A DNA stretch of 64,000 bases from Caulobacter segnis ATCC 21756. Its GTDB lineage: Bacteria > Pseudomonadota > Alphaproteobacteria > Caulobacterales > Caulobacteraceae. The translations under genes were made by a program, and so were the position numbers. Shown here in pieces: positions 28,264 to 37,370 of this stretch. The notes below the pieces were generated by a model, which saw only the letters and a program-made list of their open reading frames with translations, did no database searches and was not told the DNA's origin. Location of the stretch: assembly GCF_000092285.1 (NCBI RefSeq), contig NC_014100.1, forward strand, positions 1,240,001 to 1,304,000, given 5' to 3'. Positions within the stretch are counted from its first letter, which is position 1. The number at the start of each line of letters is the position of its first letter.

Positions 28264-28264
28264 C

Positions 28265-29548
28265 TCAGCGGCGCGTCCGACCCACGCGCGCCTTGCGCTT
28301 CTTCCACCAGATCACGACGCCCGTGACGCTGAGCGCGGCGACGACGAGGCCCGTGAACGAGATCAGAATCCGCCCGGGCAGGCCCAGGATGCGGCCCGAG
28401 TGCAGTGGGAACTGGGCCTGGACGAAGATGTCGGCGGCGGTCCCGACCCACGGCAGACGCTGACCCGCGAACTGGCCCGTCTGGCCATCATAGTAGAGAT
28501 AGGGCGGGCCGACGCCGGCCGCGCCATGATCCCCGCCGGGCTCGAAGAAACCGACTCCGTAGATCCCATAGGCCGGGGAATAGAAGGCCCCGCCCGCCGG
28601 CGTGCTCCAGCCGCGCGACCTGGCCTCCGCCTTGGCCGTTTCGATGATCTCGGCATAGCCGCGCTGGGCGATGATCGGCTGGTCCAGCGGCGCCGGCGCG
28701 CGCAGCTCGAACGGACCCGGCGTGGTCTTCGAGACCTTGGACAAGACCGGGTAGAACACCTCGCTGTAGAGATTCAGCGAGAAGGCGGTGAAGGCCACCG
28801 TGAACAGCACGCCCCACAGCCACAGGCCGAAGGCGCGGTGGATGTCGAAATTGATCCGATAGGCGCTGGCCTTGGTCTTGATCTGCCAGGCCGGCTTCCA
28901 GCGGCTCCAGAAGCTCTTGCCGCTCTTGACCGATGCGCGGGAGGGCAGGGTCAGATAGAAGCCGACGAAGCAGTCCAGCGTCCAGATGACGGCGATGACG
29001 CCCATCAGCCAGACGCCCCAGCGGTCGATCCCCCACATGGCCGGGATGTGCAGGCTGTAGTGCAGCACGTAGAGGAACGAGACCAGCGTCTCGCTGGTGA
29101 TCGGCCAGGCAGCGCCCCACTGGCGACGGCCCTGCTCGTCGCCGGTGGCCGGATCGACGAAGACTTGATTGTAGCCCGGCTCGAACAGCTTGCCGGTGGC
29201 GGGGTTTCGCTTGGGCTCGACGCCGAAGGCGTAGGCCTCGCCCGGCTCGGGCGTCAGGGGGATGTAGGTGACCTGGACACGTGGGTCTCGCGCCTCGATC
29301 CGCTTGGCCAGCTCCAGCGGCGGCAGGCTGGGGCCCGCCGTGCGCGCGTGGGTCAGGTGCGGATTGAGCAAGTCATCCAGCTCGTGGTCCCACGAGATGA
29401 TCGCCCCCGTCACGCCCGAGATGAACAGAAACCCGGCGATGGCCAGGCCGCCCCACCGATGCAGGAAGCCCAGGAATGGCCGCACAGCCGGTCGGAACAG
29501 CGTCCGACCGGTCTTGCTGGCGAGCTTAGGTGGGGTCCGCGCGTCCAT
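28265..29548 (-). CDS. PepSY-associated TM-helix protein (iron-uptake associated)
   Basis: 427 residues with four main hydrophobic helices: about 28-50 (WGGLAIAGFLFISGVTGAII), 155-170, a segment near 240-260 (LWLWGVLFTVAFTAFSLNLY) and a C-terminal one (LISFTGLVVAALSVTGVVIWW) followed by a basic tail. The HRWGGL and SLHIPAMWG segments are typical of the PepSY_TM family, inner-membrane proteins encoded beside siderophore receptors and thought to act as ferric-siderophore reductases. It lies 10 bp downstream of the siderophore receptor gene, so the two form an operon. The biochemical role is family-level inference. Confidence 0.88.
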   Translation of the reverse strand: MDARTPPKLASKTGRTLFRPAVRPFLGFLHRWGGLAIAGFLFISGVTGAIISWDHELDDLLNPHLTHARTAGPSLPPLELAKRIEARDPRVQVTYIPLTPEPGEAYAFGVEPKRNPATGKLFEPGYNQVFVDPATGDEQGRRQWGAAWPITSETLVSFLYVLHYSLHIPAMWGIDRWGVWLMGVIAVIWTLDCFVGFYLTLPSRASVKSGKSFWSRWKPAWQIKTKASAYRINFDIHRAFGLWLWGVLFTVAFTAFSLNLYSEVFYPVLSKVSKTTPGPFELRAPAPLDQPIIAQRGYAEIIETAKAEARSRGWSTPAGGAFYSPAYGIYGVGFFEPGGDHGAAGVGPPYLYYDGQTGQFAGQRLPWVGTAADIFVQAQFPLHSGRILGLPGRILISFTGLVVAALSVTGVVIWWKKRKARVGRTRR

Positions 29549-29558
29549 CGTCCCGGCC

Positions 29559-31652
29559 CTAGAACGCGTAGTCCAGTCGGACGGACACGCTGCGCGGCGC
29601 GGCGTAGTAGGACTGGGCCCACATCAGGCTGGTCAGATAGGTCTTGTCAGTGGCGTTCTTGACGTTGAGCGTCGCGCGCACCTTTTCGGTCACGTCGATC
29701 CCGGCCATCAGGTCGAGCACGGCATAGGCCTTCTGCTCGAGCAGAGCGACGTCCTGGCTCTGGATGTCGTCCTGCCAGCGAAGCTGGGCGCCCAGGGTCA
29801 GGTTGCGAACCGACGGGATGGTGTAGGTCGTCGAGGCTTTCAGTGTCTTGCGCGGCAGGTAGGTGCGGGCCTTGTTTCCGTCGCCGTCCTTGATCGACAG
29901 GTCCGTCCAGCCGAGGCTGACGCGCCATTGGGCGTTGATCGCGCCGACGGCCTCCAGCTCATAGCCTTTCGCCTTGGTGTCGACCCCGGCGTAGTAGCTC
30001 TGCAGCGTGTCGGTGAAGGTGCCGGCGTATTCGGCGAGGTTGGCCTGGCGGGACGTGAAGACCGCGCCGGTCACATACAGCCGGCCGTCGAACCACTCGC
30101 TTTTCACCCCGGCCTCGTAGGCCTTGCCGTGCGCGGCGGCCAAGGTCTCGTGGTTGACGTCGACTTCCGACTGCGGATTGAAGATGTCGGTGTAGCTGGC
30201 GTACAGCGAGACGTTCTGGTTCAGATCGTAGACCGCCCCGACATAGGGGCTGACCTTCTCCTCATCCCGCCGCGCATCGACGCCGTACGAGAAGCCCTTC
30301 GATTTCAGCTTCAGCGCATTGAAGCCCACGACCGCCTTCAGCTTGTCGCTGAGGCTGAGATGCGTCGCGGCGTAGAAGCGGGCCTGGCGGTCCACCTGGT
30401 CGGCGGCGAGATAGGCGTCGGGGAAGGTCGGTTCGGCGGGCTGCACGCCCGCCCAGGTCCCGACCGGCCCATAGACGATCGTCTCATCCGAGAAGGCTTC
30501 GTACTCATGCCCGTGCGAGCGTGAGACCTGGCCGCCGACCACCAACTGGTGCGTGCGCCCGAACAGCTGGAAGGGGCCCGCGGCGTAGGCGTCGAGGATG
30601 GCGCTTTCGTAGATCGACGGGTAGACGCCGGCCATGCCCTGCACGCCGAGCCCCGTGGTCTTGTCCGGCGCGCCGTAGGCGTAGAGCAGCTTGGCGTTTT
30701 CCTCGAAGCGCTTGAGCGTGCCGATCGTCTTGATCTGCCAGCCGTTGTCGAGGCGCCAGGCCAACTCGCCAAAGCCGGTCTGGTCCTTGACGTTCCAGTG
30801 CGTCCAGTCGGCCGAGGTCGAGGCCGAGCGCGGGTAGTTGATCCGCGTTCCGTCGCTGTAGGTCAGGGGCAGGGCGCCCCAGTTGTTGCCGCGCGCGCGG
30901 TTGTCCTGCATCGACCAGCCGACGGTGGCCGTGAGCTTCGGCGTGGCGTCCCAGGCCAGCAGGGCGCCATAGACGTTCCGGTTGACGCCGTAGTGGTCGA
31001 GATAGCTGTCCTTGTCCTCATTGGCGTAGATCACGCGGCCAGCGAGCGTGCCCGAGGCGTTCAACGGGCCCGACACATCGGCCTCGAGCCGGTAGTCGTT
31101 CCAGGAGCCGTACTGCAGCGCGCCGCTGGCCTGGAAGGTGTTGGTCGGGCGCTTGCGGACGTAGTTGATGGTCGCCGACGGGTTACCGGCGCCGGTCATC
31201 ATGCTGTTGGCGCCGCGTACGGCCTCGGCCCGCTCGAACAGCACCGTGTCGAGATCGCCGAACTGAATGCCCCAGATCAGCGGCAGGCCGATGCCGTCGA
31301 CCTGGAAGTTGGTGATGTCGAAGCCGCGCGAGTTGTAATAGGTGCGATCTGTCTCGACCCGTTCGACATTCACCCCGGTGATCTGGGCCAGCAGTTGGTT
31401 CACGTCGGTCAAGGCGAAGTCCTTGATCCGGTCCTGATTGATCAAGGTCACGGACTGAGGGGTTTCACGCAGGCTCATATCCAGACCCGCGACGGCCGAC
31501 GTGCGCGTGCGCGCGCCGGTGATCACAACCCGGTCGACCTGATTGGTGTCCGCGGCGTCCAATCCGACTTCCTCGGCGAGCGCGAAGCTCGAAACGCCGA
31601 CGCAGGCCAGCGCGGCCCCGCCGAGCAAGAGGGCGCGGAAAGTCGGCGACAT
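29559..31652 (-). CDS. TonB-dependent siderophore receptor
   Basis: 697 residues from ATG 31652, which has GAGG 8 bases upstream; TTG 31664 is a longer alternative. A signal peptide (ending SSFALA) is followed by VDRVVITGARTRT (TonB box region), the plug with MSLRETPQSVTLINQDRIKD and the siderophore-receptor hallmark RGFDITNFQVDGIGLP, the GANSMMTGAGNPSATINYVRK segment, and a beta barrel closing with SVRLDYAF. It should import a ferric siderophore across the outer membrane. It pairs with the PepSY gene immediately downstream. Only a weak Fur-like site is visible upstream. Confidence 0.93.
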   Translation of the reverse strand: MSPTFRALLLGGAALACVGVSSFALAEEVGLDAADTNQVDRVVITGARTRTSAVAGLDMSLRETPQSVTLINQDRIKDFALTDVNQLLAQITGVNVERVETDRTYYNSRGFDITNFQVDGIGLPLIWGIQFGDLDTVLFERAEAVRGANSMMTGAGNPSATINYVRKRPTNTFQASGALQYGSWNDYRLEADVSGPLNASGTLAGRVIYANEDKDSYLDHYGVNRNVYGALLAWDATPKLTATVGWSMQDNRARGNNWGALPLTYSDGTRINYPRSASTSADWTHWNVKDQTGFGELAWRLDNGWQIKTIGTLKRFEENAKLLYAYGAPDKTTGLGVQGMAGVYPSIYESAILDAYAAGPFQLFGRTHQLVVGGQVSRSHGHEYEAFSDETIVYGPVGTWAGVQPAEPTFPDAYLAADQVDRQARFYAATHLSLSDKLKAVVGFNALKLKSKGFSYGVDARRDEEKVSPYVGAVYDLNQNVSLYASYTDIFNPQSEVDVNHETLAAAHGKAYEAGVKSEWFDGRLYVTGAVFTSRQANLAEYAGTFTDTLQSYYAGVDTKAKGYELEAVGAINAQWRVSLGWTDLSIKDGDGNKARTYLPRKTLKASTTYTIPSVRNLTLGAQLRWQDDIQSQDVALLEQKAYAVLDLMAGIDVTEKVRATLNVKNATDKTYLTSLMWAQSYYAAPRSVSVRLDYAF

Positions 31653-31664
31653 GGAAAACCTCAA

Positions 31665-31695
31665 TGCAAACGATAATGACTCGCAAAGTCATCTA
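31665..31695. promoter_or_regulatory. Weak Fur-like region upstream of the siderophore receptor
   Basis: The stretch contains GATAATGACT (plus strand 31672-31681), which matches one half of the classical GATAAT iron box. It also contains an ATGACT/AGTCAT inverted repeat. The position, 13-43 bp before the start, suits iron repression, but the match is partial. Confidence 0.35.
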
Positions 31696-31731
31696 TCGGC
31701 CGGGTCTCGCGGTGTCAAACCAGCTCGGCCC

Positions 31732-32679
31732 TTAAGGCGTTGCGGTTGGAACCAGCAGCAACACCGCGATGGCGAGGGTCAGGAGCGCGGCGGCGGTGGT
31801 CAGGGCAACGATGCGCGCCGCGCCGCGCGCGAAAACGTCATAGGCGCGGGTCTGGATGAAGGCGCTGACCGCCGTAGGCGCGGCCGCCAGCAAGGTCGCC
31901 CCGGCGCGGAAGGCCGGCGGCGCGGACGTCAGGCCGATGGCGAACCAGGCCAGAAGCGGAAACAGGGCGAGCTTGGCGACCGCCGCCGTGGCGATTGGGA
32001 CGTTGTGCGGCGCGGCTTCGCCCTCGGCTTCGCGAAGGCCCAGCGCCGCGCCGAGCGCGACGAGGCCGACGGGGCTGCCCGACGCGGCGGCCAACCCAAG
32101 GGCGCGGTCCAGCGCCTCGGGGGGCTTCAGGTCGAGCAGGGCCAGGGCGGCTCCGGCCAGGGCGGCCGCGACGACGGGATTGCGGAACGCTTGCAAGATC
32201 GAGCGCCACACCGACCGTCCGGCGGCCCAGCCCAGCAACCCTACACCCGCGGCCGAGAGGATCACGAAGTCCACCGCGACCACGCCGGCCACCAGACGTG
32301 CGGTCTCGGCGCCCATGACGGCCGCGGTGATCGGCAAGGTCAGGAACGCGCTGTTGCCGACCCCGCTGGTGATCGCCGCGCCGGCCTGTTCGGCCTTCGT
32401 CCATCTCAGCGTTCGGCCCAGGATGACGACCGTCGCAATGACCGCGAGGCCGGCGACGGCACAGGCCGCCAAACCGGCGGCGAGCTCTGGCGTCGGACGG
32501 CCCACGCGCGACAAGGAGTGGATCAGCAGGGCGGGAAAGCCGATCCAGTACACATAGATCGACAGCCCTCGCGCCTGGTGAGCGTCCAGCAGGCGCAGAC
32601 GGGTCAGCGCCAGTCCCGCCCCGACCAGCAGGAAGAAGGGCCAGACCCGAACCAGAACGTCCGTAACAATAGCGATCAA
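31732..32679 (-). CDS. AEC-family (auxin efflux carrier-like) transporter
   Basis: 315 residues with about ten hydrophobic helices. The first (VLVRVWPFFLLVGAGLALTRLRLLD) and the pattern GLSIYVYWIGFPALLIHSL followed by SGVGNSAFLTLPITAAVMG (the N-x-x-F-L-x-x-P motif between helices) are characteristic of bacterial AEC permeases. These move malate, malonate or other organic acids; the substrate is not evident. The next gene upstream on the same strand (DUF2939) ends 22 bp before its start, so the two are probably co-transcribed. Confidence 0.85.
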   Translation of the reverse strand: MIAIVTDVLVRVWPFFLLVGAGLALTRLRLLDAHQARGLSIYVYWIGFPALLIHSLSRVGRPTPELAAGLAACAVAGLAVIATVVILGRTLRWTKAEQAGAAITSGVGNSAFLTLPITAAVMGAETARLVAGVVAVDFVILSAAGVGLLGWAAGRSVWRSILQAFRNPVVAAALAGAALALLDLKPPEALDRALGLAAASGSPVGLVALGAALGLREAEGEAAPHNVPIATAAVAKLALFPLLAWFAIGLTSAPPAFRAGATLLAAAPTAVSAFIQTRAYDVFARGAARIVALTTAAALLTLAIAVLLLVPTATP

Positions 32680-32701
32680 GACCAGAACCTCGGGCGGATG
32701 C

Positions 32702-33268
32702 TCAGCCTTGGCGCTCGTTGGCCGGCAGGCGGATGTGGACCAGCTTCCAGGTGAACAGCGCTCGGCGTTCGAACGTGAACACCGTCAGCTTGCCGCGCGC
32801 CTCCGGCCGCTTGACCGCGATGCGAACGCGGTTCGGGTCCCAATAGGCGATCGTGGGGTGAGGGCCCTTCAGGGCTTGCTTGATCGCATCGGAAGACGAT
32901 GGCTCCGCCGGCGCCACGTTCGGCGCATAGCCGCGCGTCAAGGCGTTGAAGCCGGACACCGTCAGATAGCGGTCGACCCTGGGTTCGGGTGGCGCGATCG
33001 GCTCCACCGCCTTCTTGAAGACGCCCAATGGGTCGCGCCAGATCGAGGGGTTTTCCGGCTTGGCGGCGGGCGCATCGACGACCAACTGGGCCGTCAGGCC
33101 GCGGCGCACAGCGGGGAAATCGACCAGTTCGCCGATCGCCTGCACATCCTCGTACTGGGCGGCGGACTTGAGCGCCCGGAACGCGAACCAGGGCGCGGAG
33201 ACGAACGCGGCGGCGAACACGAAGATCGCCAGCACGATCAGATCCCAGATCCGCTTCTGCAGGGTCAT
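32702..33268 (-). CDS. DUF2939-family membrane-anchored protein
   Basis: 188 residues. One N-terminal hydrophobic helix (LIVLAIFVFAAAFVSAPWFAF) is followed by the DUF2939 pattern FRALKSAAQYEDVQAIGELVDFPAVRRGLTAQL, a proline-rich stretch, and a C-terminal beta region ending FERRALFTWKLVHIRLP. These proteins are anchored with the bulk in the periplasm; the function is unknown. Confidence 0.82.
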   Translation of the reverse strand: MTLQKRIWDLIVLAIFVFAAAFVSAPWFAFRALKSAAQYEDVQAIGELVDFPAVRRGLTAQLVVDAPAAKPENPSIWRDPLGVFKKAVEPIAPPEPRVDRYLTVSGFNALTRGYAPNVAPAEPSSSDAIKQALKGPHPTIAYWDPNRVRIAVKRPEARGKLTVFTFERRALFTWKLVHIRLPANERQG

Positions 33269-33323
33269 GAGGCCTCCGGAGGTCCAGTGGGGTAGATCAA
33301 GCCTTCGCTCGATCGTCCAGAAC

Positions 33324-33354
33324 GAAAAACGCCCCCGGAGCTTGTCCGGGGGCG
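33324..33354 (-). terminator. Intrinsic terminator of icd
   Basis: The 10-bp stem CGCCCCCGGA / TCCGGGGGCG has loop GCTTG. The minus strand continues into GTTTTTCG, which suits the icd transcript arriving from the right, 31 bases past its stop. Confidence 0.85.
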
Positions 33355-33385
33355 CCTTTGTCGGCGTCTTCGCTGGAAGCGAAGG

Positions 33386-34603
33386 TTAGGCGACGGCCAT
33401 GGCCTTCTTCAGGTTCTCGTCGATCTTGTCGAGGAAGCCTTCGGTGGTCAGCCAGCCTTGCTTGTCACCGACCAGCAGAGCCAGGTCCTTGGTCATGTAG
33501 CCGCTCTCGACGGTGTCGACGCAGACCTTCTCAAGGGTGGCGGCGAAGTTGGCCAGTTCGGTGTTGTTGTCGAGCTTGGCGCGGTGGGCCAGGCCACGGG
33601 TCCAGGCGAAGATCGAGGCGATCGAGTTGGTCGAGGTGCTCTCGCCCTTCTGATGCTGACGGTAGTGGCGGGTGACCGTGCCGTGGGCGGCTTCGGCTTC
33701 CACCGTCTTGCCGTCCGGCGTCATCAGCACCGAGGTCATCAGGCCGAGCGACCCGAAGCCCTGGGCGACGATGTCCGACTGCACGTCGCCGTCGTAGTTC
33801 TTGCAAGCCCAGACGTAGCCGCCCGACCACTTCAGCGCCGAGGCGACCATGTCGTCGATCAGGCGGTGCTCGTAGTGGATGCCCAGGGCCTTGAACTTCT
33901 CGGCGTACTCGGCGTCGTAGACCTCTTGGAAGATGTCCTTGAAGCGACCGTCATAGGCCTTGAGGATCGTGTTCTTGGTCGACAGGTAGACCGGGTACTT
34001 GCGGTTCAGGCCATAGGCGAACGAGGCGTGGGCGAACTCGCGGATCGACTCGTCGAGGTTGTACATCGCCATGGCGACGCCCGAGCCCGGGGCCTTGAAC
34101 ACTTCGTGCTCGATGGTCTGGCCGTCTTCGCCGACGAACTTGATCGTCAGGGTGCCCTTGCCGGGGAACAGGAAGTCGGTGGCGCGGTACTGGTCGCCAA
34201 AGGCGTGGCGGCCGACGATGATCGGCTGGGTCCAGCCCGGCACCAGGCGCGGCACGTTCTGGCAGATGATCGGTTCACGGAAGATCACGCCGCCCAGGAT
34301 GTTGCGGATCGTGCCGTTCGGCGACTTCCACATCTTCTTGAGATTGAATTCCTTCACGCGGGCTTCGTCCGGCGTGATGGTGGCGCACTTGACGGCCACG
34401 CCGTGCTTCTTGGTGGCGTTGGCGGCGTCGATCGTCACCTGGTCGTCGGTGGCGTCGCGATTTTCAACCGAAAGGTCGTAGTAATCCAGTTCCAGGTCCA
34501 GGTACGGGAAGATCAGCTTATCCTTGATGAGCTTCCAGATGATCCGGGTCATTTCGTCCCCGTCCATGTCGACGACGGGATTGGCGACTTTGATCTTGGC
34601 CAT
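33386..34603 (-). CDS. icd: NADP-dependent isocitrate dehydrogenase
   Basis: 405 residues, the homodimeric eukaryotic-like type common in alphaproteobacteria. It oxidatively decarboxylates isocitrate to 2-oxoglutarate in the TCA cycle, making NADPH. Landmarks are [23 protein letters not shown], the substrate loop [38 protein letters not shown], the metal-binding [25 protein letters not shown] and the cofactor-binding [33 protein letters not shown]. Monocistronic, with its own terminator; divergent from the hybrid kinase. Confidence 0.97.
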   Translation of the reverse strand: MAKIKVANPVVDMDGDEMTRIIWKLIKDKLIFPYLDLELDYYDLSVENRDATDDQVTIDAANATKKHGVAVKCATITPDEARVKEFNLKKMWKSPNGTIRNILGGVIFREPIICQNVPRLVPGWTQPIIVGRHAFGDQYRATDFLFPGKGTLTIKFVGEDGQTIEHEVFKAPGSGVAMAMYNLDESIREFAHASFAYGLNRKYPVYLSTKNTILKAYDGRFKDIFQEVYDAEYAEKFKALGIHYEHRLIDDMVASALKWSGGYVWACKNYDGDVQSDIVAQGFGSLGLMTSVLMTPDGKTVEAEAAHGTVTRHYRQHQKGESTSTNSIASIFAWTRGLAHRAKLDNNTELANFAATLEKVCVDTVESGYMTKDLALLVGDKQGWLTTEGFLDKIDENLKKAMAVA

Positions 34604-34841
34604 TGCGGGGCAGTTCCTCTGGCGGTGGCGCGCCTGGAGCGGCCTGGCGCACAGGGCCAGGACGCGGCGCGGACCGGGTCGCTATAGACTGTTGCGTGGC
34701 GAGGGAAAAGCGGATCGGTTGGACGTCTGGCCTCGGCGATGAGCTCGGGGCCGCTGTTTTGGGTGTTCTTCCGTGGGGGCGCGGAGCGAGCGCCGAGTGC
34801 GAAGAGCGTGCTTGGTAGGTTGGGCGTTTGGATTTTGGTGA

Positions 34842-37370
34842 ATGACCGATCCGCGGCGTCGGATCGGTGCGGGGGCGTGTTTGAACGGCAGCGCAACAAC
34901 GAATGGTCAGGTGACAAGGCCCTTGGCGCGGCGCCTGCTGACCATGGTGGCGATGTTGTCCATCGCCGTCACGGGCGTCGCCACGGCGGCCGCATTCGTC
35001 TTCGTGCGCGAGAGCGCGGCCGACTCCCAGACCCGTCATCTGGCCGCCTATGTGGGCGAACGCGTCAAGACCGAGGACCGCCTGTTCTCCGACCTCGTGA
35101 AGGTTCATGACGCGGCGGGGGAGGCCCTGACCCGACGGCTAGCCCAGAGGGAGGACGCTCGTAAGCTAGCGAGGTTTGACACTCTGTTTCCGGACTACGG
35201 TGACGGCACGCGTCGCTCGGCGCCGGGATTGTTCGATGGCGCGCGGATCGGTGAGCAGTACGTCTACGGCGTCGGGGCCTTTCTTCCCCGCGCCGCCACG
35301 TTGACGGTCGCCGACAAGGCGCTCATCGTCTCGGCCTTGGAGGTCGTGGCCGCCACCGGGGAAGCCCAGCTCCGCCACTACGACAACTTCTATTTCTTCA
35401 CGCCGGACTCGCGGCTGGTGATGTTCGGGCCCAAGCGCGCCGACAAGCTCCAGTTCTATCGGCGTGACGCGCCTCCCGACCTCAGCATCGCCTCCGAGGA
35501 GATGACGCTCCTGACGTTGCCGGAGAATAATCCCGATGGCGTGATGAAGTGCACCAAGCTTCGGCGGCTGATCTCGGATCCGTCGGGCCGCAGGCTCAAC
35601 GCGGCCTGCATGACGCCCTTCTACCGGGACGGCCGCTTCGTCGGCGCGTTCGGATCGAGCTTGTCGCTGGATTCCTATCTGCTGCGCGCGGTCGGCGACG
35701 CCTTGCCTGGCGGCCGCAACATGATCGTCGCCGACAACGGCGAGCTGATCGCCGCGCAGGCCGTTTCCCGCAAGGGCATGGTCGACGCCGCCGCCCTGCG
35801 GCGGTTCGAGACCGAAAGCGATCTCAAGCGGCTGATGCAGCACATCCGGGCGCAGGACCGGGACGTGGGAACTGTGCTTTCCCCGAAGGGCGACCGGCTG
35901 GTGGCTTATGGCCGGCTGATCGAGCCTGGCTGGTGGTTCCTGATGACCTTCCCGTCGGGCGATATTGTCTGGTCTTCGCTGAAGACCGCTTCCTGGGTGC
36001 TGCTATTCGGTTTCCTGGGCGTGCTCGCTCAGGTTCTGTTGCTGTATCGCCTGACGAACCAGATGGTGGTCGCGCCGCTGCATCACCTGGCCGAAGCTCA
36101 AAGACTGGGCGATCCGGCGGCGGCCGCGCCGATCGAGGCGCGCGAGGACGAAATCGGCGTGCTGGCGCGCTCGCTGCGCGGCCAGAGGGACCGTAACGAG
36201 GAGCTCTTGCGGTCGCTGGAGGAGCGCGTGGCCGAGCGCACGGCGGAGCTCCAGAGCGCGAACCAGGCCAAGTCGGTCTTCTTGGCCAATATGAGCCATG
36301 AGCTGCGCACGCCGCTCAACGGCGTCATCGCCATCAGCGATCGCTTGGCCGAGGAAAGGGATCCCGCGGTGCGTCGCGAGCTCGCGGCGGTGGTTTCATC
36401 TTCCGGACGACTACTGGAGCAGGTGCTCAGCGACATCTTGGATGTGTCCAAGATCGAGGCGGGCGAGTTCCAACTCACCCCCGAGCCGTTCGACCTGGCG
36501 CGTCTTGTCCAGGGCATGGCCGAACTGCACGCCGCCGCCGCCCAGGCCAAGGCGCTGACCTTCCGCTGGTCGGTCGAGCCGGAGGCGGCGGGAACCTACG
36601 AGGGGGATTCGGGACGGATCAGCCAAATCCTCTCGAACCTGCTGGCCAACGCCGTGAAGTTCACCGACGACGGCGAGGTGGCCCTTGAGGTTGATCGGAG
36701 CGACGAAGGCGTGCGTTTCGTTGTGCGCGACACCGGGGTCGGGTTTGACGCGTCGGTGCGCGAGCGCTTGTTCAAGCGCTTCGTCCAGGCCGACCAGTCG
36801 ATCACCCGTCAGTACGGCGGCACGGGGCTTGGCCTGTCCATCTGCGCCGCCCTCACCGACAAGATGGGCGGGCGCATCACCGCCGACGGCGCGCCGGGCG
36901 AGGGCGCGCGTTTCGAGGTCGTCCTCCCTCTGCAGCGCTGCGCGGAGCTTCCGGCCGAAGCCGAGGAAGAGGCCGCCGAAACGGTGTCGCTGGAGGGCTT
37001 GCGCGTCTTGGTCGCCGAGGACCATCCGACCAATCGCAAGGTCGTGGAGATCGTGCTGGAGCCGTTCGGCGTGGACATGACCCTGGTGGCCGACGGGGAG
37101 GCGGCGCTGGCGGCGCTGGATGAAAAGCCGTTCGACGCAGTGTTGATGGACATGCAGATGCCCGTCATGGACGGCCTTTCCGCCACGCGGGCCATCCGCG
37201 CGCGGGAGGCCGCCTCGGGCGCGCGTCCGATGCTGGTGATCATGCTGACCGCCAACGCCATGGAAGAGCACATCGCCGCCGCCGAGGCCGCTGGCGCGGA
37301 CCTGCATCTCGCCAAGCCCCTGCATCCGGCGCAGCTGATCGAGGCCCTGGCGCGCGCCCGGCGGACCTAG
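34842..37370 (+). CDS. Membrane hybrid histidine kinase with periplasmic sensor domain
   Basis: 842 residues. The order is: TM1 (about 32-55, LTMVAMLSIAVTGVATAAAFVF), a periplasmic Cache-like sensor region (about 56-375), TM2 (about 383-405, ASWVLLFGFLGVLAQVLLLY), HAMP, HisKA with His486 in MSHELRTPLNGVI, HATPase (NLLANAVKFTDDG, DTGVGF, GGTGLGLSI) and a receiver with Asp770 in VLMDMQMPVMDG. It should autophosphorylate and pass phosphate to its own receiver, then to a phosphotransfer protein not encoded here. The signal is unknown. Its stop overlaps the convergent lipoprotein stop as CTAG. Confidence 0.9.
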   Translation: MTDPRRRIGAGACLNGSATTNGQVTRPLARRLLTMVAMLSIAVTGVATAAAFVFVRESAADSQTRHLAAYVGERVKTEDRLFSDLVKVHDAAGEALTRRLAQREDARKLARFDTLFPDYGDGTRRSAPGLFDGARIGEQYVYGVGAFLPRAATLTVADKALIVSALEVVAATGEAQLRHYDNFYFFTPDSRLVMFGPKRADKLQFYRRDAPPDLSIASEEMTLLTLPENNPDGVMKCTKLRRLISDPSGRRLNAACMTPFYRDGRFVGAFGSSLSLDSYLLRAVGDALPGGRNMIVADNGELIAAQAVSRKGMVDAAALRRFETESDLKRLMQHIRAQDRDVGTVLSPKGDRLVAYGRLIEPGWWFLMTFPSGDIVWSSLKTASWVLLFGFLGVLAQVLLLYRLTNQMVVAPLHHLAEAQRLGDPAAAAPIEAREDEIGVLARSLRGQRDRNEELLRSLEERVAERTAELQSANQAKSVFLANMSHELRTPLNGVIAISDRLAEERDPAVRRELAAVVSSSGRLLEQVLSDILDVSKIEAGEFQLTPEPFDLARLVQGMAELHAAAAQAKALTFRWSVEPEAAGTYEGDSGRISQILSNLLANAVKFTDDGEVALEVDRSDEGVRFVVRDTGVGFDASVRERLFKRFVQADQSITRQYGGTGLGLSICAALTDKMGGRITADGAPGEGARFEVVLPLQRCAELPAEAEEEAAETVSLEGLRVLVAEDHPTNRKVVEIVLEPFGVDMTLVADGEAALAALDEKPFDAVLMDMQMPVMDGLSATRAIRAREAASGARPMLVIMLTANAMEEHIAAAEAAGADLHLAKPLHPAQLIEALARARRT

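Noticed and set aside
35166..35843. Minus-strand ORFs opposite the hybrid kinase
   Set aside because: They lie entirely within kinase coding sequence and show only codon-bias composition.
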